Position numbers and translations under genes: made by a program. A stretch of DNA of 64,000 nt from JBJGXI01 sp045635475 (GTDB lineage Bacteria > Bacillota > Bacilli > Bacillales > Amphibacillaceae), in contig NZ_JBJGXI010000003.1 in assembly GCF_045635475.1 (NCBI RefSeq), positions 1-64,000 of the forward strand, given 5' to 3'. Position 1 is the stretch's first letter, and every line of letters starts with the position of its first letter. This document shows, in pieces, positions 35,025 through 44,274 of the stretch. The notes beneath the pieces were generated by a model, which worked only from the letters and a program-made list of their open reading frames with translations, did no database searches and was not told the DNA's origin.

Positions 35025-35243
35025 ATCTGATTCCTCATTTCTACAAATTCACTTCATCAGTTAAACAATGTTTCACTAGCTACTACTAAATATTAGCATA
35101 ATATACTAATATCTTCACAAAAAACCATGACAAACGTAACTGTTCTTTTAATATGGATCGTTTAAAATGAAGCTTAAGCACATTCTAAAACTATGAAATA
35201 TATTATAAAGCAATTAGATGCAAAGATTGAAAGGAAGTTTATA

Positions 35244-35879
35244 TTGGCTAAAACACATACATTTAGTAAGGGCGAAGAAATAGCAAATTCAGTTACTCAT
35301 GGAATTGGAGCGGTGTTTAGCCTGGCAGCATTAGCACTTTTAATTACTTTTGCTACACTGTACGGCAATGTTTGGCACGTTGTTAGTTTCAGTTTATTTG
35401 GTGTAACGATGTTATTGCTTTATATCTCATCAACATTTGTGCATGCACTCCCAAAAGGAAAAGCGAAGGATGTATTCGAGATTCTCGATCACTCTTCCAT
35501 CTACTTTTTTATCGCAGGTTCGTTTACGCCATTTTTGTTTACAGTCGTAAAAGGTTGGCAAGGGTGGACATTATTTGGAATCATCTGGGGACTGGCAATT
35601 GGTGGTACCATTTTCAAATGCTTTTTCGTGAAAAAATATTTGTTTACTTCTACAATTCTGTACATTGTTATGGGCTGGTCGATCGTATTCGTCTGGAGTC
35701 CTATTGTACAAAAAGTTGCCTTTGCCGGAATCGTTTTGCTCGTAACTGGTGGACTGCTATACACAATCGGCTCCATTTTCTACATGTGGCGTGGATTTAA
35801 ATACCATCATGCGATCTGGCACATGTTTGTGCTAGGAGGAACGGTAACGCACTTTTTTGGCATTTTGACATTGCTGTAA
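35244..35879 (+). CDS. Hemolysin III/PAQR-family membrane protein (YplQ-like)
   Basis: 211 aa from TTG 35244, chosen because AAAGGAAG precedes it; the longer frame from 35193 has no ribosome site. Seven membrane helices. SKGEEIANSVTHGIGAVFS begins the protein, SSTFVHAL holds the Ser/His, EILDHSSIYFFIAGSFTP holds the Asp/His, and the C-terminal YHHAIWHMFVLGG supplies the last His residues of the presumed zinc site. The family includes Bacillus YplQ and the adiponectin-receptor fold. A hydrolase role is suspected but not shown here. Confidence 0.9.
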   Translation: MAKTHTFSKGEEIANSVTHGIGAVFSLAALALLITFATLYGNVWHVVSFSLFGVTMLLLYISSTFVHALPKGKAKDVFEILDHSSIYFFIAGSFTPFLFTVVKGWQGWTLFGIIWGLAIGGTIFKCFFVKKYLFTSTILYIVMGWSIVFVWSPIVQKVAFAGIVLLVTGGLLYTIGSIFYMWRGFKYHHAIWHMFVLGGTVTHFFGILTLL

Positions 35880-35895
35880 GCTAATGAAAGTATTA

Positions 35896-35932
35896 AGTTT
35901 AAATCAGATATTGGTTTAGACTTTTTTGAGTA
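35896..35932 (+). terminator. Terminator of the hemolysin III-like gene
   Basis: AAGTTTAAATC pairs with GGTTTAGACTT with G-U pairs, followed by TTTTGAG. Confidence 0.6.
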
Positions 35933-35955
35933 ATAAGTTTTTTTCTATAACGATA

Positions 35956-36546
35956 CTAATCATTTAATCCTTTACCTGCTAGAATTTGCTGCAAATATTT
36001 TTCAACCCTTGATTCCCTGGTTTTCGATTGTTTAGCATTAGAGAAATAAAGAATATAGGCTCTTTGCCTTCCTGGCGTTAATTCCTCAAAAGCAGTTTTC
36101 AACGCTGGGATTTCTTCAAATTTAATTTGAAGTTCCTCAGGAATTGAGTATTCTGAAGTCTTTTTTAAATTCACTTCCAAACCGGCTTTTTCAATGTCAA
36201 TAGCTTGAATAATATAGGTTTTTAGCATACTTTCCATATCAACTATTTCTTGAATATTGGTGAACCGAATTTGACGAGCGGCCTGCACGTTTTCTGTTTG
36301 TTGGATTAGAATCCCATGTGTATCCTCCAACAAAGCACCTTTGTGAAACAAAAACGCACAATAATCTTTAAATCCATGTATTAGAACGATGTTTTTTCCA
36401 TCTAGCGTGTAACAAGGCTTCCCCCACTTAAACTCTTCCGTCAACTCACAATCAATAACGATATTTCTTAACTTTTCATACTCTTCTTGCCATGTTTTCG
36501 CTTTACTGATAAATGAATCAACTTTAGAATTCATTTTACTAGTCAT
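35956..36546 (-). CDS. YdeI family protein (DUF1801 plus OmpD-associated domain)
   Basis: 196 aa, ATG with CGAGGT upstream. The first domain (residues 10-120) has the DUF1801 pattern EEFKWGKPCYTLDGKNIVLIHGFKDYCAFLFHKGALL. The C-terminal EELTPGRQRAYILYFSNAKQSKTRESRVEKYLQQIL is the OmpD-associated type. Bacillus YdeI, with this layout, is linked to resistance to antimicrobial peptides. The role here is inferred from family only. Confidence 0.85.
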   Translation of the reverse strand: MTSKMNSKVDSFISKAKTWQEEYEKLRNIVIDCELTEEFKWGKPCYTLDGKNIVLIHGFKDYCAFLFHKGALLEDTHGILIQQTENVQAARQIRFTNIQEIVDMESMLKTYIIQAIDIEKAGLEVNLKKTSEYSIPEELQIKFEEIPALKTAFEELTPGRQRAYILYFSNAKQSKTRESRVEKYLQQILAGKGLND

Positions 36547-36614
36547 TGATAATACCTCGTTTCAGTTTTAGATTCTCTTGATTGCTCAGTTAATCTTTTT
36601 ATTTCCGCCCGAAT

Positions 36615-36968
36615 CTATTCTTTTAACTTAATCTTTTTTGCTGGTGCCAGAGCTGGATTAGTAGTCATTATCTCGTCCCCTTCTAACCAAACCTCTACTA
36701 GATCACCCTTATGAAAGGACTGACTGTCATTATAACTTAATTGAATTAGTCGATTGTCTTCTTTTATCTGATCCATCGGTAAGTCTTTAATTTCATCAAA
36801 AATCTCCTTGGAAATGTCTTGGATAACTAACATCTTCTTTTCATCTACTTTATAAATACATCCTTTTATATCTGGCGTTTTAGATTCAGAGAAATCCTCT
36901 GAACAACCGCCTAATAAAGTGCTAAGGATTAAAACTAACAAGATTTTTATTTGAGTTAAACCTGACAT
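36615..36968 (-). CDS. DUF3221-type lipoprotein
   Basis: 117 aa. A signal peptide ends in LLGGC, a lipobox with Cys at residue 22. The mature part starts KGCIYKVDEKKMLVI, has QLSYNDSQSFHKGDLVEVWLEGD, and ends PAKKIKLKE. It is a small beta-barrel-like domain. It is paralogous to the lipoprotein at 45178 (DVWIDGG, SAKKIEVKD). Function unknown. It precedes a gap of about 210 bases with no gene. Confidence 0.75.
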   Translation of the reverse strand: MSGLTQIKILLVLILSTLLGGCSEDFSESKTPDIKGCIYKVDEKKMLVIQDISKEIFDEIKDLPMDQIKEDNRLIQLSYNDSQSFHKGDLVEVWLEGDEIMTTNPALAPAKKIKLKE

Positions 36969-37181
36969 TTGCAGTCCCCCAATAATTCACCTTTGGTAGA
37001 TTCTTATTGGATGCGAAAAATTCATAAGTAGCCAAAGTTTAACCTCTTTACACAAAGGAATACTTTCTCGCTAGCCACTCCTTTATTTTAACATAAAACC
37101 CCAAGCGTTTTTTAAGACAAAAATATGGAATCGGTCCATGACGCTTTCTTTGTTTAGTTTTTTTGCATGACTGTGGTCCGT

Positions 37182-37955
37182 TTAACCTCGTTTCGGAATC
37201 TGTTCCTTAACTTGTTTAAGTGTTGCGACTATTAGAAAGCTAACAATCACTAACAACAGCCAGGAACTAACCTTGCCTACATGAACGAGACTCCATGCTT
37301 CGGTTTGACCAGGATATTCCCAAGCACCGAAGAACGTTGCGATGTTCTCAGCTATCCATATAAAAAATCCGATCAATACAAAGGCGATTGCCAGCGGCAT
37401 GCGGTAACGAGTACTGCCAACTTCGTATGTGACCCATGATTGCCAAAAGACGAATAAGACAATTCCAGTTAACCACCACCTAACGTCTATCCAATAATGG
37501 TGTGTGAAAAAATTCAAATATATTGCAGCTGCAAGAGGTACAACGATTACAAAAGGTGGCCACTTCACGAGTACAACTGAAAACCTTCTCCACGCCTGAC
37601 AAAGATAGCTCGCAACACTCGCATACATAAATCCACTATACAAAGGTACGCCTAAAATTTTAAAATATCCTTCTTCCGGATAAGACCAGGAGCCCATATG
37701 CACTTTGAAAATCTCAAGTGTAAGACCAATAAGGTGAAACAGAGTAATTACCTTTAGTTCATCTCTTGTTTCAAGACCAAAGTGTACCATCGCCCACTGC
37801 ATTAGAAGACAGATGATAAGCAACCAGTCATATCGTGGCAAAAATGGAAGTGGTAGGATTTGTGTGATAGCCAAAGAGACAAATATTACGACAGGAAACA
37901 AACAGGATAGCGCGTGCTGCCATCCAAAACGAACAAGTTGTTTTAGTGCTCTCAT
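37182..37955 (-). CDS. DUF817 family membrane protein
   Basis: 257 aa with seven or eight membrane helices. Conserved family features are visible: FGWQHALSCLFPVVIF at the N-terminus, HFGLETRDELKVITLFHLIGLTLEIFKVHMGSWSYPE, GVPLYSGFMYASVASY, and IAENIATFFGAWEYP. The Glu/His/Lys clusters inside helices recall hydrolase-type membrane proteins, but no reaction is known. The next gene upstream on the same strand is the cysteine-protease-like protein. Confidence 0.88.
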   Translation of the reverse strand: MRALKQLVRFGWQHALSCLFPVVIFVSLAITQILPLPFLPRYDWLLIICLLMQWAMVHFGLETRDELKVITLFHLIGLTLEIFKVHMGSWSYPEEGYFKILGVPLYSGFMYASVASYLCQAWRRFSVVLVKWPPFVIVVPLAAAIYLNFFTHHYWIDVRWWLTGIVLFVFWQSWVTYEVGSTRYRMPLAIAFVLIGFFIWIAENIATFFGAWEYPGQTEAWSLVHVGKVSSWLLLVIVSFLIVATLKQVKEQIPKRG

Positions 37956-37990
37956 GGATTATACCTCCCATGTTGTTGTTGGTTTTCTTA

Positions 37991-38560
37991 TCAACTATAC
38001 TGAATAATTGGTACATAATCTTCCGCTTCACTATTTTGAAATTCTTGTAATCTACCTTCGAAAACTAACCGGAAATCTGCCAAAACAGTTAGATCACTTG
38101 GCTTAACCATAGAAAATTCTTTTTCTTCAAAGTCTATGATATTACTTTCCTTTAGTACCGCTGCCACAAATTGAGAACAGAAAAAAGCATTCCTTCTTTT
38201 TATTGGCTTTTTAAAGAGCACACCAAATAATCCTATAAAATTGTAGCGGTATTTTTCCTTTTTGGAAGCTATTTCTAGGATATATTGATTCATCTTTTGA
38301 AACTCATCATCTGTTACACTTAAACTGTAAATCGCACAATCAGATTGACAAAATAAGACGGAACGAATATTTTCTTTAACAAATCCACCAATGAAAGGGT
38401 TATTCGCTGTCTTTCTCCCAAAACTATACACATTATTTAATTCAGCATCAAAGGCAATTGAAGCATGATTATAAGGTTTTTTCGTATAAGATTTTATTAA
38501 TCTTGTTAAAACCGTTCCTGTATCAGTTAAAAGGATATAAATCTTTTTTTGCTTGATCAT
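37991..38560 (-). CDS. Permuted NlpC/P60 (papain-like) hydrolase
   Basis: 189 aa from ATG 38560, with AAGGTGAGG upstream. KPYNHASIAFD near residue 30 supplies the His, and NAFFCSQFVAAVL near residue 138 supplies the Cys. The His-before-Cys order is that of the permuted YaeF/YiiX-type papain-like fold. There is no signal peptide. Such enzymes act as amidases or esterases, or bind acyl chains; the substrate here is not known. Bacillaceae carry similar proteins with the YSFGRK pattern seen here. Confidence 0.75.
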   Translation of the reverse strand: MIKQKKIYILLTDTGTVLTRLIKSYTKKPYNHASIAFDAELNNVYSFGRKTANNPFIGGFVKENIRSVLFCQSDCAIYSLSVTDDEFQKMNQYILEIASKKEKYRYNFIGLFGVLFKKPIKRRNAFFCSQFVAAVLKESNIIDFEEKEFSMVKPSDLTVLADFRLVFEGRLQEFQNSEAEDYVPIIQYS

Positions 38561-38645
38561 AATCCTCACCTTTTAAATATTTTTTTCAGAAGAAATACCC
38601 CTCATCAATGAAGCAGGTGTCGCAACCACCTACTTCTCGGAATTT

Positions 38646-38861
38646 TTATAAGGTTTCTTCATCATTTCTGTATTCTAAAATATCCCCTGGCTGACAGTCC
38701 AACGCCTGACAAATGCCCTCTAATGTAGATAATCGAATTGCTTTTGCCTTGCCATTCTTCAAAATAGAAAGGTTTGCCATCGTAATTCCAACCTTTTCCG
38801 AAAGTTCTGTTACGCTCATTTTCCTTTTTGCCAACATCACGTCAATATTAATTATTATCAT
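38646..38861 (-). CDS. yozG: XRE-family regulator, YozG-like
   Basis: 71 aa starting at ATG 38861, with GAGGTG six bases upstream. It is a single Cro/C1-type helix-turn-helix (MSVTELSEKVGITMANLSILKNGK...TLEGICQALDCQPGDIL) that makes up nearly the whole protein. It lies directly after the DUF2975 gene, as yozG follows yoaS in Bacillus subtilis. It probably regulates its own operon; a CGAT/ATCG dyad lies just upstream of the operon at about 39398. Confidence 0.85.
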   Translation of the reverse strand: MIIINIDVMLAKRKMSVTELSEKVGITMANLSILKNGKAKAIRLSTLEGICQALDCQPGDILEYRNDEETL

Positions 38862-38871
38862 ATGATCCACC

Positions 38872-39354
38872 TCAGACTGTTAAATCATTTTCTGATTTTA
38901 TATTGATAGCTTCTTGCAAAAGTCGTTGGAGAACAGCTGCGAATACTGCAATTACCGCTGAAGCAAAAACAAGAATCATGCCGATAATAATAATACCAGG
39001 AGCGTCATCAACCTCCGCTACTAGATAAAATAACGGCATTCCCAGCACAAACATGCTACTAATTGTAACTGCAGCATATTTAATATTCTTTAATGCCCCT
39101 ACAGAAATTTGAGAAAACGCATTGTTTTTGTCAATATAACTTAAAAGTTTAAAAGCTTGATACAAAGCAAAGTAAAAAGGAATTGACGCGCCATAAAAAA
39201 GGATGAAAACGAGATATTTCATGACCGCAATATTTGGATATAATTCAGCTGCAAAATTCGCAATCTCTGGTACTAAAAAGATACACAAAGCAAGAATTGG
39301 AAAACCAATAAGAATAACGGCTAATTTTAAAAAGAGTGTAGAACCAAGTTTCAT
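38872..39354 (-). CDS. yoaS: DUF2975 membrane protein, YoaS-like
   Basis: 160 aa from ATG 39354, with GAGGTG six bases upstream. Four membrane helices. The DUF2975 pattern is visible: helix 2 ending FYFALYQAFKLLSYIDKNNAFS, then ALKNIKYAAVTISSMFVLG. It is always found with a small XRE regulator and may sense or relay a membrane signal to it; this is inference. It is the first gene of the yoaS-yozG operon. Confidence 0.85.
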   Translation of the reverse strand: MKLGSTLFLKLAVILIGFPILALCIFLVPEIANFAAELYPNIAVMKYLVFILFYGASIPFYFALYQAFKLLSYIDKNNAFSQISVGALKNIKYAAVTISSMFVLGMPLFYLVAEVDDAPGIIIIGMILVFASAVIAVFAAVLQRLLQEAINIKSENDLTV

Positions 39355-39467
39355 TAAGAACACCTCACTATTTATTGTGATTTGATTTTATCACGATGTT
39401 TATCGTTTTACAATAAATAATTATTAATAATTAATACATTATTGTTGTTATCCATTCAAACACAAAT

Positions 39468-39500
39468 AAGAGCATTCCCTTTAGATTAGGAAATGCTCTT
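39468..39500 (-). terminator. Terminator after the haloperoxidase-like gene
   Basis: AAGAGCATT (39468-39476) pairs with AATGCTCTT (39492-39500) plus inner CC/GG pairs. The flanks are moderately T-rich on both strands. Confidence 0.55.
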
Positions 39501-39610
39501 CGTTCAGTTATTCTTTTTATAGCTTTAAATACTAAATTTAGAACCCACTATCACAAAAATAAATGCGCTATCTTTTAACCAATAACTTGTGATTGCATAG
39601 GCTATTAAGG

Positions 39611-40507
39611 TTATTTTACATAAAGCTTCGGTTTCGGTAGATTATTATTTCGTTGTGGAGTTATACTCGTAACCGTTCTGCTAGCACATGGTGAATCAAA
39701 TTCATATGGAATGACTTGTTCGTATGGTGGAGGCATTAGGACTGCATTTCTAGAATGACGATAAGGCGTTTCTATGGCGTTCCCAGCGCTGTTATGATCT
39801 TTTTCAACTTCATTTATAACTATTTCGCCGATTTGACGGCCAAGTCTAAGACCCTGGTTATTATCCGATGGGAAATGTACGCCTGCAAAGAGCCTTGACA
39901 TTGCATTTTCTTCAGCAAGCGCACGAATCTTTTTACGTTCCGCTGGGAAAAAGTAACTTAATATTGTTTCTGCAGCACCTGAAACAACTGCATGCCCAGA
40001 TGGATAGGATGGATGTCTTGGTGTACAAATAATAGTAACTAAGTCTTGGTCAAGCTGGTTTGGTCGAGCTACAATCCATTTGTATTTTAAATACCACGTT
40101 ACTACAAATGCATCATTTATGCCGGCCTGTAATATTGCTAAAATTCTAGCAGCTCTCGGTGCCTCAACACCGTAAGTGTCAATTAACCGATCTGCCACTG
40201 GCGTCCATTGTTTTGTCGGTGCGCCAGTTCCCCAATATTGTGCTTTTGTTATTTGATCTTCTGTAATATTATCCAATACACGTTGTACTACCTTTAATTC
40301 TTTTTCGAAATCAACGGAAACAGGACTTTCTATCTCTAGTTTTATCGGTCTCCCATCTAATGTTTCAAATCCAACATCTTGATCATGACGAATAAAATAA
40401 GTTCTCCACGAACCCGCCAATGGCTCTTCTGGATTATCGGGAGGGTGATTTTCTCCAGAGTAAGGTATATCCGTCCATAACTCATATTGCCTCTTATTTT
40501 TTGACAT
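39611..40507 (-). CDS. Vanadium-dependent haloperoxidase/PAP2-type enzyme
   Basis: 298 aa, no signal peptide. The three phosphate/vanadate motifs are in order: KWIVARPNQ (KX6RP), PSYPSGHA, and SRLFAGVHFPSDNNQGLRLGR (SRX5HX3D). The soluble, mainly helical form without membrane helices is that of bacterial vanadium haloperoxidases and acid phosphatases, not the membrane PAP2 type. The reaction (halide oxidation or phosphomonoester cleavage) cannot be told by reading. It is transcribed divergently from the fasciclin gene. Confidence 0.85.
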   Translation of the reverse strand: MSKNKRQYELWTDIPYSGENHPPDNPEEPLAGSWRTYFIRHDQDVGFETLDGRPIKLEIESPVSVDFEKELKVVQRVLDNITEDQITKAQYWGTGAPTKQWTPVADRLIDTYGVEAPRAARILAILQAGINDAFVVTWYLKYKWIVARPNQLDQDLVTIICTPRHPSYPSGHAVVSGAAETILSYFFPAERKKIRALAEENAMSRLFAGVHFPSDNNQGLRLGRQIGEIVINEVEKDHNSAGNAIETPYRHSRNAVLMPPPYEQVIPYEFDSPCASRTVTSITPQRNNNLPKPKLYVK

Positions 40508-40792
40508 GTTTTTTTCACCACATTCCTCGTTTTTATTATGTTATGTGCATATGACCAGAATGTAATAGACATGAGCACAGGTAAACCACCCATTTACCTA
40601 TCGCGAAAACCAATCTTATCTACGAATCAAAAAGTAAATTTTTTTCTGTATTTTAGGATAAAAGTGTCAATTTTTAAGATACTACCTTAGAAGCAAAATA
40701 TTGGGAGGATAAATCTTAAAAATGAGCTCGATTATAAGTTAGGTTTTATCGTCTTTATATTTTTGTTGATTAATATTAGGAGGGATTAGCGC

Positions 40793-41287
40793 ATGTTAAA
40801 GAAAAAGTTAGCGATTTTATTGTTTGTGGTTATGATGATTCCGGCATTTGCAGTTAGTGTATTGGCAGAAGAGAATTCAGAAAGTCCAAAAGATATTGTC
40901 GATATCGCAAAAGAAACAGGTGACTTCAAAACATTGGTTGCAGCTCTAGAAAAAGCTGATTTGGTTGATACGCTAAAAGGAGAAGGACCATTTACAGTAT
41001 TTGCCCCAACTGATGCGGCATTTGAAAAGTTATTAAAGGAATTAAACATAACTGCAGAACAACTATTAGAAAGAAAAGATTTGAAGGAAATTCTGCTATA
41101 TCACGTTGTGTCAGGCAAAGTAATGTCTGGTGACCTGAAAGACGGACAGAAAGTCAAAACATTAGCGGAGAAGAATGTGAAAATTTCACTAAATCCTGTT
41201 CGAGTTAATAAAGCGAATGTTGTTACACCTGACATAGAAGCGTCTAATGGCGTGATCCATGTTATTGATAAGGTATTGATACCTTAA
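40793..41287 (+). CDS. Secreted fasciclin-domain protein
   Basis: 164 aa, TAGGAGGG upstream. A signal peptide ends near VSVLAEE. One FAS1 domain follows, with FKTLVAALEKADLVDTLKG, GPFTVFAPTDAAFEKL (motif H1), the YH box (ILLYHVVSGKVMSGDL) and ASNGVIHVIDKVLIP (H2). It acts outside the cell, probably in adhesion or matrix binding. There is no sortase signal or lipobox, so it is secreted or loosely attached. Confidence 0.95.
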   Translation: MLKKKLAILLFVVMMIPAFAVSVLAEENSESPKDIVDIAKETGDFKTLVAALEKADLVDTLKGEGPFTVFAPTDAAFEKLLKELNITAEQLLERKDLKEILLYHVVSGKVMSGDLKDGQKVKTLAEKNVKISLNPVRVNKANVVTPDIEASNGVIHVIDKVLIP

Positions 41288-41324
41288 GGAATTAGTTAAA
41301 AAATTTATCATTGGACTAAATAAG

Positions 41325-41360
41325 AAAGGGACTACATGGACTCCATATTGTGGTCCTTTT
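41325..41360 (+). terminator. Terminator of the fasciclin gene
   Basis: AAAGGGACTACA pairs with TGTGGTCCTTT, one G-U pair, followed by TTCGTTTTTT. Confidence 0.7.
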
Positions 41361-41498
41361 TCGTTTTTTATATTTGAATTTATTATTTATAAGGGGACGT
41401 TGTGAGGTATTTGTGAACCCTTCCACTAAAACTAGTCATTACTTTAAGCTAAACATGAGAAAGCAAGAAAAAAATCCAGTAATTAAGTTTGGTTTCCT

Positions 41499-41738
41499 CT
41501 ACTGTCTGCTTAATCTCTTTAATTCAGATTCTACTTTGTAAACACTCTTATTCAATACTTCTGTTTTGTCATCAACATGTTCAGTAATTTTCTCTGTATA
41601 ACTCCCAAGACTTTCTATTAAGTTTTGCTGTAATTTTTGTTGCCCACTTTCTATTCTTGCTTGTCCAGTCTTAAGCACGCCAATATCTGTCTTAATTCCT
41701 TTTAGCTCCCCTAAAATTTGTTTTAAAATGTCTTCCAC
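41499..41738 (-). CDS. Small coiled-coil protein (79 aa)
   Basis: ATG with AAGGAGGAAACTGC upstream. Nearly the whole length is a helical heptad pattern (ILKQILGELKGIKTDIGVLKTG, then KVESELKRLSRQ). It resembles the short coiled-coil peptides of Firmicutes that oligomerise, some linked to phage or mobile DNA, but no partner is visible. Function unknown. Confidence 0.65.
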   Translation of the reverse strand: MEDILKQILGELKGIKTDIGVLKTGQARIESGQQKLQQNLIESLGSYTEKITEHVDDKTEVLNKSVYKVESELKRLSRQ

Positions 41739-41790
41739 AGCAGTTTCCTCCTTTCTAAGGATTTATATTAATTATTATACCACCTTTAAA

Positions 41791-42444
41791 CTAATCTTCC
41801 ATATTTAAAAACGTATTTTCCAGTTCATCATCTGATTTTATGCGTTTTTTTAGTAAAGGTTTTACGATAACTAAGCTACATAATAAAAACATCCAATAAC
41901 CTATCATAATTCCAATTGTATTCAAAATAACATCGTCGATATCTGTACTTCTTCCGATAAAAAATTGAATAACTTCAATTGAACAAGTTATTAAAAATCC
42001 TATCATCAAAACCCTTATAAATAGACTTTTCTTATTTAAAAACAAGGAAAGAAAGAAACCCATAGGCGAAAACAACAGTATATTTGCCATAATATTTAAA
42101 AGTGACACACTCTCCCATTCATCCACATTTGGGTTTGAACCATTAATATATTCTTGGATGGTGTGAAATGGCAGCAAATTAACATGTGTGTTTTCAGGCG
42201 ATAAATTAAGAAGAAAATAGAACTCTCCAGTAAGACTATTTATTCCCATACTCCAATATGGTATAACTGTTTGTGAAGCCAATCCGACAACATATATAAC
42301 AAAAATAGCTAAAACAGCTTCATGAGTTAAAATTATTTTTTTTCGTGTTCTCTTCAAGAAAATAAACCTTACTACAAGGTAAAACGGGAACAAAACTAAC
42401 ATATAGCTGATCATACTTTGTAAATATATTGATATTAACCCCAC
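41791..42444 (-). CDS. VanZ-like family membrane protein
   Basis: 217 aa with five or six membrane helices. VNLLPF, NIMANILLFSPMGFFLSLF and CSIEVIQFFIGRSTDIDDVILNTIGIMIGY are the VanZ family blocks (PF04892). Members include VanZ of teicoplanin resistance, but most are housekeeping membrane proteins of unknown role. No van resistance genes are present here, so resistance is not implied. Confidence 0.9.
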   Translation of the reverse strand: MGLISIYLQSMISYMLVLFPFYLVVRFIFLKRTRKKIILTHEAVLAIFVIYVVGLASQTVIPYWSMGINSLTGEFYFLLNLSPENTHVNLLPFHTIQEYINGSNPNVDEWESVSLLNIMANILLFSPMGFFLSLFLNKKSLFIRVLMIGFLITCSIEVIQFFIGRSTDIDDVILNTIGIMIGYWMFLLCSLVIVKPLLKKRIKSDDELENTFLNMED

Positions 42445-42558
42445 ACTCTTATCCTCCCAAAATCAACGTTATGTCCCGGATCACTAAAATTATGTACTTT
42501 TGCATGTTCACACACCAGGCTATCCTGACACTTCATGAATTGGTTACAAGCAATTGAA

Positions 42559-42723
42559 TTATCTGCGCATAAACCATAACGATAAAGCTATTATTAATAC
42601 TACAACCCAAATCGAAGTCACGACTAAAGTTTTTGTTTTTTTATTTTTAATAATTTTCGAAGCAATCAATTCAGTTAAGGCACCCAATAACAAAAGACCT
42701 ATAGCAATTATCCAATCATCCAA
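42559..42723 (-). CDS. Small membrane protein (54 aa)
   Basis: TTG start at 42723, with GAGGGGG about nine bases upstream, and TAA at 42559. Two hydrophobic helices (WIIAIGLLLLGALTELIA and LVVTSIWVVVLIIALSLWF) are joined by a basic loop (KIIKNKKTK), giving a hairpin with the loop in the cytosol. It fills the otherwise empty gap between two membrane-protein genes. Function unknown. Confidence 0.65.
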   Translation of the reverse strand: MDDWIIAIGLLLLGALTELIASKIIKNKKTKTLVVTSIWVVVLIIALSLWFMRR

Positions 42724-42790
42724 GTTTTAATCCCCCTCGCTAGTTCTCACAAATGATTAACCTAAGTTCTTACCTTTACCACATTTATGT

Positions 42791-43534
42791 CTACTTTTCC
42801 AAATCAGATTCTCCCACAAACATCACGAAATTCATATCAACATTACCGTTACTATAACCACTTCCGTTCACAGAGTTTTCCGGGAAAGCTACTTCATTGT
42901 TTTCCTCAAATGGCGTCCAACCTATATATACGCTAACGTCCTGCAGTAAACTAGAAGAATACCTCTGAGAGTTTTGGGCTAATGCTAATTTATTTGCTGT
43001 ATTCATAAATGCACGCCAATTATCAGGCATCTGCAGCACACCGTATGATTTCTCTTCAAAATTCACGGTTTCTTCCATTTGAATCTTTGGAACATACGTA
43101 TGTTCTCCGTATGAAATATGGTAGTTACGATCGCGAATCAAATAGAAATTCGCGTAGCTAACCTTATCCTCCGGGTGGATGTTCCACAGGATATGATTGG
43201 AAGTGGGATCGTTACGATCAATCTTCCATACCATCGGTTCTCCTACTGTATCAATGTTAACTGGTTTCCAGCTGTGCATTTTCCATTCCCAATAGCTCAC
43301 ACCATAGTGGTTATCCGTAGATATAAATGGAACAAATACGTGCTCAGCATCAAGTTTAATCGTATCCTGAATCGTTTCTACATTAGCAATCGGAAAAACT
43401 TGATTCATTTTCTCTACCATTTGTTCATCTGATGGCAACAAGGTCGGCTTCGCAAAATAAAACCAATATATTAAGAATAAGGCTAATAAAATAATTATGC
43501 TTATTGAGATGATAGATAGTCTTTTTTTAGTCAT
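42791..43534 (-). CDS. Membrane-anchored extracytoplasmic protein (247 aa)
   Basis: One N-terminal helix (ISISIIILLALFLIYWFYF) anchors a domain with many Trp and Tyr residues (YGVSYWEWKMHSWKPV, NYHISYGEHTYVPKI, YIGWTPFEENNE). No known motif is recognised. It overlaps the upstream membrane protein by four bases (ATGA at 43531), so the two are translationally coupled and probably form a complex. Function unknown. Confidence 0.65.
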   Translation of the reverse strand: MTKKRLSIISISIIILLALFLIYWFYFAKPTLLPSDEQMVEKMNQVFPIANVETIQDTIKLDAEHVFVPFISTDNHYGVSYWEWKMHSWKPVNIDTVGEPMVWKIDRNDPTSNHILWNIHPEDKVSYANFYLIRDRNYHISYGEHTYVPKIQMEETVNFEEKSYGVLQMPDNWRAFMNTANKLALAQNSQRYSSSLLQDVSVYIGWTPFEENNEVAFPENSVNGSGYSNGNVDMNFVMFVGESDLEK

Positions 43535-44238
43535 TGATTGCCTCCCCTAAACAGTGAGTCATCAGAACGGAAGTAGTATTGTCCTTTTGGCGTCGTAATC
43601 AGCAAGCCTCTGCCGTCTTTCTCCACATAAATGACACGTACAACTCCACTTCCAAACTTTGCTGAAGATCCTGTTAGTTGATATGGAAACCGTTCATCTA
43701 TAGCTGCAGTATCTATGTTTCTAGTCATTTCTCCATACCATTGATCACTATAGATTTCCTCTTGCTCCATTTCGCTTATTTCGTTTGCCAGATTTTCTTT
43801 ATTCAGCGAACGGCTCTCTGCTGATGGATGTGTTGCAATAATTGATGCATCGTCTACATTTGCAATATAGGTTGAAAGTTCGTCCTTAGGGTAAAACACT
43901 TTATTTATCGGAATCGTAAGCAACGTCGTCAAAATAAACAAAAATAGCGAAAAAAATCCAAGCCATGCAAATGGACGATATACTAACCATCGTTCTTTCT
44001 TATTTCGAAAAACAAACAATAAGATCCAAACACCTAAAGGTAGTATTGGTAATCGAACCACCACGTCCTGGAAATTCCAATTATAAGAAATAGCAAACAT
44101 CCCAAATAATAAAACTAGAAAAACCTTCCATAGTTTTGGTTTATCTTGTAGCTTTTTATATTTCAAAAAAATTATAATTACGATTACAACCAATGTTAAG
44201 CAGCTCATCATGATTGTCACTGCATTGAAATTCCCCAT
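43531..44238 (-). CDS. Multi-pass membrane protein with C-terminal domain (235 aa)
   Basis: Four hydrophobic segments in the first 120 residues are followed by a soluble, probably extracytoplasmic domain ending GRGLLITTPKGQYYFRSDD. No family is recognised. It overlaps the next gene by four bases. The pair lies just downstream of the VanW-family gene on the same strand (36 bases apart), so all three may be one operon acting at the cell surface. Confidence 0.65.
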   Translation of the reverse strand: MGNFNAVTIMMSCLTLVVIVIIIFLKYKKLQDKPKLWKVFLVLLFGMFAISYNWNFQDVVVRLPILPLGVWILLFVFRNKKERWLVYRPFAWLGFFSLFLFILTTLLTIPINKVFYPKDELSTYIANVDDASIIATHPSAESRSLNKENLANEISEMEQEEIYSDQWYGEMTRNIDTAAIDERFPYQLTGSSAKFGSGVVRVIYVEKDGRGLLITTPKGQYYFRSDDSLFRGGNQ

Positions 44239-44274
44239 CCACTCACCTTCGTTTCTACTTTATATTATGAATTT